From Vitellaria paradoxa (taxonomy: Eukaryota; Streptophyta; Magnoliopsida; Ericales; Sapotaceae): a DNA stretch of 64,000 bases. Under the pieces are notes generated by a model. The model was not told where the DNA came from and searched no databases. It saw only the letters and a program-made list of their open reading frames with translations. The position numbers were made by a program, and so were the translations under genes. Positions 11,043 through 20,746 of the stretch are shown one piece after another. Location: the NCBI GenBank assembly GCA_019916065.1, contig CM034233.1, positions 49,063,509 to 49,127,508 of the forward strand, given 5' to 3'. The first letter of the stretch is position 1. Each line of letters opens with the position of its first letter.

Positions 11043-11529
11043 TAGCCAAGCATGCGCGGGATTAATTCTCACCTTTAAAGGTTTCTTTACAACCCTTTTA
11101 TAAACCTTGTAAACGGTTGAACTAGGAGAACTTCTTTTTTCATATTTTTTAGATACTTTGAGAGTTTTAGAATAGTTTTTTAGGGAGTTTCAATTATTCG
11201 CGTTGTTTAAGGAGATGTTCGATGCTGGATTATTCATTGTTGCAGTAGTTATTCATTATTTTCTTTCAAAATAATTTTCCATGTAAGTTTGATTTCGTTT
11301 CGCTCCGTAATAATATGTTTTGTTTGTTCAATTAATAGATCGATTGATTACGCGCATGTTTATTGCTTTCATTTCGTTTAAAATAATGCTAGCATAAAAC
11401 CCTAGTTCTTGATTCAACGAATCAAGGAAGGGTAGTTCACGAAAACACTATGGGATGCTCGTAGGCCCTTCGCATGAGTTACGAAAGCTCATGTGTAAGA
11501 ATCTACTATTTTTTTAAACCTATTTTAAC

Positions 11530-11770
11530 TTGTTTCGAAAACATTCGAAAACGAAAACCTTTAACCATATTCGCTGAAATCACTGGTATGAGTTTTCGAT
11601 TAGAATCGTTTAAATATTTTTGGACAAATTAAAAAGAGAATTTAAGTTCACTTCTGATTTCGTTTGTTTGAAAAACTTTCAAAAACAAAAGTTTTTAACC
11701 ATATTCATTTGAAATCACTGGTACTAACTTTTGGATTTAAAATATTCTCAATATTTTTGAACAAACTCTT
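11530..11770 (+). repeat. 134-bp tandem subrepeats within LTR
   Basis: The word TTAACCATATTC occurs at 11561 and 11695 within two similar blocks that include GAAATCACTGGTA and TTTCGTTT/GAAAACGAAAA context. The same duplicated structure appears in the LTRs near 60160-60390 and 61130-61340, so it predates their spread. Confidence 0.65.
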
Positions 11771-12156
11771 AACTCGGATTTGAACCCACATATCCCATTG
11801 TGAAGTAGTGAACTACCTGGATTTGAAAGTTGAATTAAGAACCTCTTTAACATCATGTTTGTTATTTAATTTAATTTATGAGTTAATCAAATTGCTTTAA
11901 ATTTTAATTTTATTACATTTTAATTTAATATCACAATTCCTTCATTCCATCATTCTCAACCCAACCATTCTCAGATATCCTATAAATCCAAAATTAGTTT
12001 AAAGTAATTTAGGTTCACCTACTAACTAAGAGAACAAGTCTAGAGCTTTTAACAAAGCCCTCCCTGTGGATTTGACCTAGGACTCACCGAGTTTAAAAGT
12101 ACGACTGCCCTTTTGCACTTGAGAGGTAGAACCCAAACATATTTTAGGGTCGGTCA

Positions 12157-13060
12157 TCCGTCCTCCCTGCTGCTCCTGGTATGCCATCTCATCAGTTTAG
12201 AAATCTTAGACAACATGAAAAGCCTCTTCAACCTTAGCTTAAGTGGAAAATACCATACTTGCTTTACAGTCACGAGCTTACCATAGTTTAAAACACCTGA
12301 ATTATTTTGATGATTTAGGCCATCCCCGACGTCCTTCCACCTCAAAGTCATACATACAGTGCACGTATCGAGGTGGGCATTCTCATTTTGAAACAACATA
12401 TAACTATTTGAACATGCATCCAGAGTCTTGTATGTGAAGCCTAGATTTTCAGTTAGCTTGCGAGTCTAGTAGTAAAAATCAACAAGCTTTACATCCAAGG
12501 GTAGAACTTTCTGTAGTAACAGCAGTAGCATGTCGAAAGACGTGTTTGACCATTGATTCAATACCTTCAAATGTAATAACTCGATAATGAATGACTGTTT
12601 ACTGAAATCCTTACATCTGAGATATAATTCTATCTGCGCATCATCAAGAATTTCAAAATATCTCAAGGTTTCTTCATCTACACCTGAGCAAGGATTACTC
12701 CCACCTACACCTTTTATATCACAACTTGGGTTTTTCGATGCCAACCTACACATGATATCAACTAGCATTACGAGCATTGGATTAGTCTCTGTACCCTCAG
12801 CCTCTATCTCAACTATCTCTTCCTGACGAGAGGAAACATACTTTTCCTCGTGGAGAGTCCAATACTTGTACTGTTTCAGGAACCTATTGCAAATCAAATG
12901 CTCCTGAGGAGGATCTCAACTCTAGTAACACCAATTCACACATTTTATATAAGGATAACTGATGTATCCGCTATCAAACCCATCGGTGAAGGAGATGAAC
13001 TGGTTGTTCCCCTCCATATATTCTGTAAACATCCTGTTTCGCAAATCAATCCAACTATTG
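12157..13060 (-). pseudogene. TNP2-type CACTA transposase pseudogene, N-terminal part
   Basis: Minus-strand frames give PYIKCVNW near 12950, HLICNRFLKQYKYWTLHEE (around 12897), DEETLRYFEILDDAQIELY and FIIELLHLKVLNQWSNTSFD (12466-12897), then NAHLDTCTVC with RWK, and YFPLKLRLKRLFMLSKISK followed by MRWH (12154-12399). These are the ordered hallmarks of the N-terminal half of TNP2. The DTCTVC and MRWH motifs are normally joined to the block that resumes at 10251; the solo LTR has cut the gene shortly after MRWH. Stops occur near 12930 and between 12466 and 12399. Confidence 0.85.
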
Positions 13061-13130
13061 CCATCTCATTAACTATTTCTGTGGAGTCTCGAAATGAAGA
13101 GATACAATTAGCCTAGGGGATCGTGAATTA

Positions 13131-13660
13131 TGTGAGTCACCTAGTTTTAAATTCTTCTTTTCACTATGAGGTGGTTGGTCCTATCCTATTTTGAGAATGC
13201 ATGATCCAACTTACACTCAACAACTTGATGCCTTTATCCCATGGTTAGACAAAATTTTGGCAACATATCAACGTGGCTCTCCAAGTACACGACGTAGAAA
13301 CGACACTAGCCATATTCTGTGTATGCACCAGGAGGATGTCAATCAAAACTCCATCTAACATCGGACATTACATGAGTTATTGGGGACAAGATGGATAATT
13401 GCATTCCTATACTGTCTGAACTGGACAATTCAAGAATCACGTACACCAATCCCCAAGTGTGCATCACAAGAGCAACGAATCTAGTCAAAGACCTAATCCA
13501 TCACCTAAAGATGACCAAACAAGTGAATACAAAATTCTCGAGCGAGCCTAAGTTTCACTAGTGCATACAAATAAATAAAGTAAAGTACTTCTAAGTTTCT
13601 CTTTCTTTTCTAATTTGTTTCTATGTTCGATTTCTTTCATTGATTTATTGACTATCTAAT
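13131..13660. other. Unassigned sequence with one short open stretch
   Basis: A plus-strand frame from about 13198 to 13360 stays open for roughly 50 codons, beginning HDPTYTQQLDAFIPWLDKI. I cannot match it to a family. It lies beyond the 5' end of the TNP2 gene and may be CACTA internal or captured sequence. The rest shows no motif. Confidence 0.25.
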
Positions 13661-13915
13661 GGATTGAATTTGGATTTGGATTAGGATTAGGCCCAAGCAA
13701 TGTATTGGACTGGATTGTACCCCCCAAGTAATAAAAATATTGGATTGGATTGGATCAGATTGTTATTTAACTATTTGGTTTTAATTTGGATTTAGATCGG
13801 CCCAAGTAATAAATATTAGATTAGATTAGGCCAAAGTAAGAAATGGATTGGATTGAATTGGGCCAAACTAATGTTCGACTGACTTTGGATTGGATTAAAA
13901 GTAATTTAATTCAAT
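13661..13915. repeat. TTGGATTGGATT and GGCCCAAG-rich degenerate repeats
   Basis: GGATTGGATT-type words and GGCCCAAG/GGGCCAAA words alternate irregularly across about 250 bases. It may be a subterminal region of the CACTA element, but no terminal repeat follows, so this is only a simple-repeat call. Confidence 0.5.
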
Positions 13916-14119
13916 AAATATTAAATATTAAATCTACTTTAATTACTCAAATTTATTAAAAGATTGAATAAAGGATATTTAATATTTATTTTATTAATGT
14001 TATATTTCATATTGAGAACTTACACTCCATATCTTCTCTTGATGCTGCCAAGACTACCGTATCTCCTTTAGATGCGGACGACCCACCATGGCGGCATTTA
14101 GAGGGGATACGAAAGTGCA

Positions 14120-15180
14120 AATTCAATACTACTACAAAAATTTAATTATATTATTTATTAAAATAATTTTGTAAAATGCATTACATATTAATTAAAAAAT
14201 TATATTTCATATTAATTAAAATAATTGTTGATTTCGTGCTAAATTAATTCATTTACTTAATTAGTTATTAATTTGACTAATGATATTAAATTAGTTCAAT
14301 TAAATTTGATTATTTAATTATATTGTTTATTAAAATTAATTTAATTAATAAATATAGAATATATTAAATATAATTTAATTATATTATTAATTAAAAATAA
14401 TTGAATAAATTATCTTTGATATTAATTTAACTAGTCTACTTACATTATTTCTTAAAATTATCTTAATAAATAATATTTCCTATTATTTTAACTATATTAT
14501 TAAATAATTTTGTAAAATATATTTCATATTACTTAAATTAATTTTATATTTCATATTATTGTAATTAATTATTAATTTATATAACAAATTAAATTACTTA
14601 AGTAGTTATCAGTGTCACAACTATATAATTAACCTAGTCATATTAATTTAACTAATTTAAATATATTATCTACTAAAATATTTTCATAAAAAATATTTCA
14701 TATTAATTAAATTATTTTAATCTTTAATATTTAATGTAATTCATTTAATTTATTAATTATTAATTTGGTTAATGATATTAAATTATTTAAATAAAATTAC
14801 ATTCTTTAATTACACTATTTATTAAAATTAACTTAATTAAATAATTATAAAATATAGTTTTAATTATATTATTTATTAAAATAATTTAATAAAATATTCA
14901 TCAAATTAATTTAACTAATCTAGTTACATTATTTCTTAAAATTGTTTTAAATATACTATTTCATATTATTTTAATTATATTATTATTAAAATAATTTAGT
15001 AAAATATATTTTACATTAACTAAAGTAATTTTATTTCTCATATTATTTTAATTAATTTAATTAACAATTAAATTACTTAATTAGTTATTAGTGTCACAAC
15101 TGTATAATTAACCCTGTCAATTAATTAATAATTTCATTATGTAATTTAACTAATTAATTACTTTAATTTCTAGAACTTGG
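14120..15180. repeat. AT-rich tandem repeats of about 480-490 bp
   Basis: Two long diverged units and part of a third can be followed. The word AGTGTCACAACT occurs at about 14610 and 15088 in similar context, and the TATTTATTAAAATTAA/TTAATTA blocks recur with the same spacing. The TTAAATATAATTTAATTATA wording also appears inside the long-inverted-repeat element at 57158-58379, suggesting common origin. No gene is present. Confidence 0.6.
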
Positions 15181-15877
15181 TTGAAATTTTAGGATTGAGT
15201 GTCTAATTAAATCCCTAGCTAACATGCCAATAATCAATGTATAAAAATCAGAAGTAGCCCGAAATTTTCAATTAAAAAAATAACATATCAAATTTTCAAC
15301 AAAACAGCAAAGCAAATAACCAACGGAGCAAAAATAATAAATCAGAAATAACCCCAAAAACTCAACAATACCATATTCAACATATTTACAAAAGAACCTA
15401 ATAAAACAAAAACCCAACAACAACAACATATTCAACATATTTACTTAACAACATATGCAACAAAGTTAAAAAAATACAGTTCAATATTATTACAAAAAAC
15501 AAAAATATACCTAGGCAGTTTGCAAAAAAAATCTAATAACATACTCCACATTCTTTTCAACAATAAAACAAAAAAAAAAAATGACACAAAAGCCAACAAT
15601 TACAAAGAGTAAAAAAAAAAAAAAAGAAAAACAATATACACAAAGGGCAGTTTGCTAAAAAAATCCAAAAAAAAAAAAAAAAATCCCAACATTCTTTGAT
15701 TCACACATGCATGGCATTTGCAACAATTAAAAAAAAAAGAAAAAGTGCATGCACATGCCTAAATCTATCGACAGATTTGAGTGAAAATATTTAAATAGGT
15801 ACCTTCAACACTCTCATTTGGGTAGAAAATCAAAAACAAAAACAAACAAATTAGTTATATACATATATAACTTTGCT

Positions 15878-15881
<4 letters not shown>
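15181..15881. other. A-rich unassigned sequence
   Basis: Noncoding, A- and C-rich, with a duplicated CATATTCAACATATTTAC word (about 15371 and 15429) and several poly(A) runs of 9 to 20 bases that differ in length from copy 2. No mobile-element end was identified. Confidence 0.4.

Positions 15882-15937
<56 letters not shown>
15882..15937 (+). repeat. (GA)n microsatellite followed by G run
   Basis: About 24 GA units are followed by seven or eight G. The copy 2 equivalent (42089-42146) is two bases longer. Confidence 0.95.
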
Positions 15938-15950
15938 AACCGGCGACAGC

Positions 15951-16135
15951 AATTGCCGAAAATCTTGTTTGATTTTGTTTCAAATCAATTCTTGAACTTA
16001 GGAATAGAAAATCTTAAACTTAGAAACTGAAACTTAGGTTCCCTGTGGATTCGACCTCAGACTCACCGAGTTAAAACTACACTGCACATCATTGCACTTG
16101 GGGGTTAGTTTAGACGCATATTCTAGAAGCGGTCA
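15951..16135 (+). mobile_element. 5' LTR fragment of the Athila-like element
   Basis: These 185 bases align without gaps to the last 185 bases of the 3' LTR ending at 57020, with about 15 mismatches by eye. Both end TTCTAGAAGCGGTCA. Upstream LTR sequence is missing and is replaced by the GA tract and a GGCGACAGC word, so the 5' LTR was truncated by deletion or rearrangement. Confidence 0.85.
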
Positions 16136-16141
16136 AGCTTT

Positions 16142-16159
16142 TGGCGCCGTTGCCGAGGA
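16142..16159 (+). other. Primer-binding site complementary to tRNA-Asp
   Basis: TGGCGCCGTTGCCGAGGA matches the complement of the plant tRNA-Asp 3' end at 17 of 18 positions. It lies six bases after the LTR end. Athila elements are known to use this tRNA. Confidence 0.85.
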
Positions 16160-16230
16160 GCCAAATTTTAGTTTTTAGGTTATTTTTATTTTTAAGTTAA
16201 TTCCTTATTCCATATATAAAATAATAATAA

Positions 16231-16270
16231 TAATAATAAATAAAAATAAATAAATATATATATATAGAGA
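16231..16270 (+). repeat. AATAAT and TA simple repeats in 5' leader
   Basis: An (AAT)n-like run grades into (TA)n between the primer site and gag. It is low complexity in the leader of the Athila-like element. Confidence 0.7.
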
Positions 16271-16315
16271 AAACTCCAAATTAGGAATTTTTAAACTCCC
16301 TAAACCCAGAATAGT

Positions 16316-16360
16316 GTTCTGTGGCCCCAACCGTCAATCCCCTGGTCCGGACCATAGTGA
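16316..16360 (+). promoter_or_regulatory. GGTCCGGACC-type hairpin in 5' leader
   Basis: CTGTGGCCCCAACC and GGTCCGGACCATAG are separated by about ten bases and form an imperfect stem. It is the same motif pair found in the LTRs, here in the untranslated leader before gag. Confidence 0.5.
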
Positions 16361-16399
16361 GCTTTTCCAGACACTATTCCTAGCTTATGAATAGTTGGA

Positions 16400-17770
16400 T
16401 TCGAGGGGAAGATGGTAGATTACAGCACCCTGAACCCTTGGCTTTTCCTTTAGAATTTGAATCTAATTTAGAACAAATTCAAAACCTTAGAATTCCTATT
16501 CCACCTTTAGAAATGGCTGAAGAATAAGCTGTTGCTGTTAGGCGATCCATGAGGGATATCCTGCAGCAAAATAGGCATACTCCTGAATCCTATATAGTTT
16601 AGCCTGAAAACCAAGCTTTCCACTTTAAACCGAGAATGATACAACTATTACCTACCTTCCATGGTATGGATTCTGAAAATCCATATTATCACTTAACACG
16701 GTTTAGGAGCATTTGTGTCACTATTAAGGATCAGGGATGCCTAATAGAATTAGTTTTTCTTAAGATTTTTCCATTCTCGTTGCAAGATAAGGCTGCTAAT
16801 GGTTTGAATTCTTACCATCGAATTCCATTTGCACATGGGATGAAATGCAAGGAAAATTTTTCTTAAATATTTTCCCTCCTAATAGAACTGATGCAATTCA
16901 GCATCAAATTTTGAATTTTGCTCCACAACATGGTGAGACATTCTATCAAAGTTGGGAGAGGTTCAAAACTCTCTTACATTCCTATTTTCATCATGGATTT
17001 GAAATTTGGCATCTTGCTAGTATCTTTTATGGATCACTGATGCCACAATTGAAACAATTTGTGGAGACAATGTGTAATGAGCAATTCTATGATAAAACAT
17101 CTGAGGAAGCTTACTATTATTTTGAATTTTTAGCTGAGAATGCACAAACCTGGGATACCAGGGGATCTCTCAATACTCAAACTACTAGTGGCACCTCCAT
17201 TCGAGGTTTGCACTAATTAAATGAAACCGATGATTTTAAGGCAAGGCTAGCAACACTCACACGAGAGATTGAGACCCTAAAAATTAAAAAGGATGCACAT
17301 ACCACTAAGGAACCTATAGCAAATGTCTATTGTATAGTGTGTGATAATCAAGCTCATAGGATAGACGACTGTCTTAGTATCCCTATCTGTAGAGAGGTTA
17401 TGCAAGGTCAACCATCTGGTGAACTTCCCATCCATGCGGTGAATCAATACCAACCTCCATATCGTGGATAAAATTTAGGGGGAAATCCTTATTCTGAGAC
17501 ATATAATCCAGCTGTGAGGAACCATCCAAAATTTAATTGGAGAAACAAATGAGCTCAAATACCTCAAGCTTATCATGCTCCACCTTCTCCAATAACCATG
17601 TTCTAGTCACTAGTTTAGGATTGCCTCAGAATGCAGGACCCTCACATAATCCATATATCCCTCCAAATAAGAGATCCACAAAAGAAACACTTCAACAGTT
17701 CATGAATACTCAATCCACACTTTGGGCTCAAAATAATAGAACTTTGGACGACATCAAGGGTCAATTGACA
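16400..17770 (+). pseudogene. Athila-like gag pseudogene
   Basis: Gag builds the cytoplasmic particle that packages element RNA. The N-terminal part has stops near 16527 and 16600. The capsid core begins with MIQLLPTFHGMDSENPYYHL (16636), has a frameshift near 16845, and continues with FYQSWERFKTLL and FHHGFEIWHLASIFYGSL. A CCHC zinc knuckle of the spacing CX2CX4HX4C (YCIVCDNQAHRIDDC) lies at 17332-17373. Further stops follow near 17216 and 17470. The frame is interrupted at 17770 by a CACTA insertion and resumes at 19806, where the LRNGKVID motif (usually LRSGKxI) is found. It is closely related to the minus-strand gag at 58380-59563. Confidence 0.85.
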
Positions 17771-19808
17771 CACTACTACAAAAATGCATAAACATCACAA
17801 CTTTTAAGCGTGATGTTTCACTTTTTATCTCAGTCACAAAAGCGTGATTGATCCAGGTGAGATTGTAAGTCACCTCTTTTTTATCACAGTTTACAACCGT
17901 GATCGAAAACTTACAATAATCACACACTAAAAGCGTGATCTTTATGGTAAAAACTGAGATGAAAAGAAATTTCGTGTGATCTTTTATGTATTTTGATCTC
18001 ACTTTTTCTGAAAAATCGTGATCAAATATAAACAAATAATCATGCTGAAAAAATGGATTAATTTTAAAAATAATAAAAATCCACATGGCAACCTACTATC
18101 ACGCCATCATAGCACCGTTTGCCACTTATCATTATAGCTTTTTTTGTTACTGCTGAGAATCGTACCCCTACCATTCATTTGGAAGTTAGTGTAGTTGACC
18201 GCTAGTCCAACCTATCATTTATATATATATTTTGCATATTAATATATATAAACAAATTTTTATCACTTTAGGGGTTACTAAAAATAATAAAATTATATTA
18301 TTTTAAGTTTTTACAATAATTTATTATGACTTTTGTCAACCAATTAGTAGTTAAAAGTTACATTTTTCCTAATCAATTGATCAGAAAAAATGATAAAAAA
18401 TTTACTTTTATTTAATTATTTTAACTTTTTGCAACAACTTGAAATTGTAAGTAATATATAAAACAATGTGAATACTTAATAAATAATTTATGAATATCTA
18501 TTATATTTAATTAAAAATAATCTCAAATATTTTTTTTATTTTCCTTTACTCTTTGTGTATAGCATATATTTAATCATAACTCACTATTTATAATATATTT
18601 TTCTTCATTTTGTATTATATTTTTAAAAGTAATTATGTCACGTTTAGTTTTAGTTCTAGAAAATTATTATTCAAAACAAAATTTTTGAAAACTATTTTAA
18701 AAATTGATTTGTAATACAAAAAATATTTTCAATGATTATATTCAAAAATTAGTTCTAAAAAAACAAAAAAATGAAAATTTTTATTATTTTTATTTGTAAA
18801 TTTTTATCACTTCCAACAAAATATAAAATAATGTCACTTTTAATATAAATAATATTAAAGATACACTAAATATTTATTAGATACTAAATATTAAAATATT
18901 CAACTCGTTATAAGTTATACAAATTATGAAAACTACTTCCATATATTTACTGAAAAAATAATAATTATATATTTAGCGTTATTTAAATTTGATTTGATAA
19001 ATTTAGTTTTAACATTAATTTAAAATTTTTTTGTTTATTGATCTATGATTATAGTTTTTATATCATATTCAATTAATTAAAATTAATAAATATAAATAAT
19101 ATAAATAATATTAAAGATACACTAAATATTTATTAGATATTAAATATTTAATATTCACCACGTTATAAGTTATACAAATTATGAAGACTACTTCCATATA
19201 TTTACTGAAAAAAATAATAATCATATATTTAGCGTTATTTAAATTTGATGTGGTAAATTTAGTTTTAACATTAATTTAAAATTTTTTTGTTTATTGATCT
19301 ATGATTATAGTTTTTATATCATATTCAATTAATTAAAATTAATAAATAAATGTTAAAATAAAGTTTACAAAATCTAATTTAAATCATATAAGATGATAAA
19401 CAAAATTATTTCAGAGAGATATAAAGAAAAAAATAACAATATTATCTCTCATTCTTTTAATTATCTTACTTTTTTTAAGATATAATTTTACTCACTTTTT
19501 GATCTCAATTTTTTTTAGAGATGTTTTCACTGATCTTTTATCTCAGTTTTTTCTAGAGATAGTTTTCACTAATTTTTTATCTCAGTTTTTTGTTGAGATA
19601 GTTTCCACTGATCTTTTATCTCGTTTTAAATACAATCACGGTTTTAACAAAAATGAGATAAAAAGTATTAAAAGTAACTTTTTATCCCAGTTTTTTAATT
19701 CGACTGAGATAAAAAGTTTAACTCACAAATCTTTATCACGCTTTTTCTAAAACCGTGATCTTTATAAATTTCTTAGTGTGAACTTTATCAATTATTGTAG
19801 TAGTGACA
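17768..19808. mobile_element. Non-autonomous CACTA element, 2035 bp (17771-19805) with 3-bp target duplication
   Basis: The element begins CACTACTACAAAAATGCATA and ends in the inverted counterpart (about 19 of 22 positions match). It is flanked by ACA at 17768-17770 and 19806-19808, the 3-bp duplication typical of CACTA transposition. Both ends carry clustered AGCGTGAT/ATCACG and TATCTCAGTTTT words, likely transposase-binding sites. No transposase frame is present, so it must have been mobilised in trans. It holds a 256-bp internal tandem duplication. It splits the gag-protease region of the Athila-like host. Confidence 0.92.
18844..19355. repeat. 256-bp tandem duplication inside the non-autonomous CACTA
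   Basis: AATATTAAAGATACACTAAA occurs at 18851 and 19107, and the following text stays similar for the whole 256-base period, through TTTAGCGTTATTTAAATTTG and ATCTATGATTATAG. The units differ at about a dozen positions, so the repeat is old relative to the 26-kb duplication. Confidence 0.85.
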
Positions 19809-20671
19809 CTTCTAACCCAAAATTTAACTGCACAACCAAAGGGTCAATTCCTTGCTTAACCACGTCAAAATCCTACCGCCCAAGTGAAACTAGTTGAAGG
19901 GTCTTCCAATATGCCTGGAAACATTGAACAGGTGCAAAACATAATGACGCTTAGGAATGGTAAAGTGATAGACAAAACCATTCTCCCTAAGATGGCTGAG
20001 ATTAGGGAAAAGTTAGAACCTATGTAGATGTTAGAAGATAATAAGAGGGCAAGAAAGCAATCAGTAGTCATCGAGGATGAGGAGTATAAAAAAGGAAAAA
20101 AGATGATGGTAAGGGAGAAAAAGAGAAAAAAGGGAAAGAAAATGGAAGAGAACATGTGATAGTACCTAGGGAATATGTTCCTAAGGCACCATTCTCCCAA
20201 AGGTTTCGGAAAGCAAAGAGAGAAGCCTAAGCAGCTAAATTGCTGGAGGTCTTTAAACAAGTAAAAATTAACATACCTCTCTTAGATGCAATTAAGCAAA
20301 TTCCTGTATATGCAAAATTTTTGAAAGAGTTATGCACTATAAAAAGAGGATTGAATGTAAAAGAAAAGGCATTCCTAATCGAACAAGCAAGTACTATCCC
20401 TCAATGTCGAACATCTCCAAAATACAAGGACCCTGGATGTCCTAGAGGTGAGTTCTTTATTAGTCGAGCCCTTCTTGACTTAGGAGCTAGCATGAATTTG
20501 CTTCCTTATTTAGTGCATGAACAACTGGGTTTGGGAGAAAGAAAACCTACCCGTGTGACTTTGCAGCTTGTTGATAAATCGATTAAAGTTCCGTGGGGGA
20601 TAGTTGAAGATGTACTAGTGCAAGTGGAAAATTTCTATTTCCCTGTGGATTTTATAATCCTTGACACATAG
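19806..20671 (+). pseudogene. Athila-like gag end and aspartic protease domain
   Basis: After the CACTA insertion a frame with LRNGKVID (about 19955) leads through a stop near 20025 and a Lys/Glu-rich linker to an open stretch at 20240-20671. That stretch carries INIPLLDAIKQIPVYAKFLK and the protease block ALLDLGASMNLLPY, then LGLGERKPT and FYFPVDFIILDT. LDLGAS occupies the place of the usual D-S/T-G catalytic triplet; Leu at the second position is common in Athila copies. The protease would cut the polyprotein. Stops on both sides prevent a continuous polyprotein. Confidence 0.85.
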
Positions 20672-20746
20672 CCACTCACCAGTTTATCAGCACCAAATCT
20701 GATACTTATAATTCTTGGATGTCCATTCTTAGCAACCTCAAATGCT

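Larger units (their letters stand above)
10252..12156 (+). mobile_element. Solo LTR (about 1905 bp) inside TNP2 pseudogene
   Basis: This stretch separates two parts of the TNP2 coding sequence and aligns with the minus-strand LTRs at 59698-62709, including the block around CTTGATTC-ACGAATCAAG, the CTTCGCATGAG hairpin and the end GAACCC..TAGGGTCGGTCA. It ends in CA at 12156. It carries two GGTCCGGACC-type hairpins (10932-11042) and a pair of 134-base subrepeats (11530-11770). There is no primer site or internal sequence on either side. The left end (TGTTGG at 10252) is inferred from where TNP2 coding stops, and no clear target duplication is visible. Confidence 0.7.
5314..13130 (-). mobile_element. 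Degenerate CACTA (En/Spm) element, copy 1
   Basis: The left end begins CACTACTAGAAAAGGGAGC, a CACTA-type terminal inverted repeat, preceded by AGA as a possible 3-bp target duplication. The subterminal 400 bases are packed with GCGACCG/CGGTCGC and GCAACC-like words. Inside, the minus strand carries a PF03004-type frame (6137-7425) downstream of a TNP2-type transposase (8000-13060), the usual two-gene arrangement. A solo LTR (10252-12156) splits the TNP2 gene. I could not find the matching right terminal repeat, so the right limit is the end of recognisable transposase and is approximate. Confidence 0.75.

Noticed and set aside
12587..13116. Plus-strand frames of 79 and 88 codons
   Set aside because: They are antisense shadows of the conserved TNP2 N-terminal region.
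14124..14140. ACTACTACAAAAATT resembling a CACTA terminus
   Set aside because: The first base is T not C, no inverted partner was found and no target duplication is evident.
17754..18086. 110-codon minus-strand frame
   Set aside because: It lies across the left terminal and subterminal repeats of the non-autonomous CACTA, so it is a chance frame through repeated motifs.
19865..20260. 131-codon minus-strand frame with hydrophobic content
   Set aside because: It is antisense to the Lys-rich gag-protease linker; the Phe/Ser-rich translation is the complement of Lys/Glu codons.
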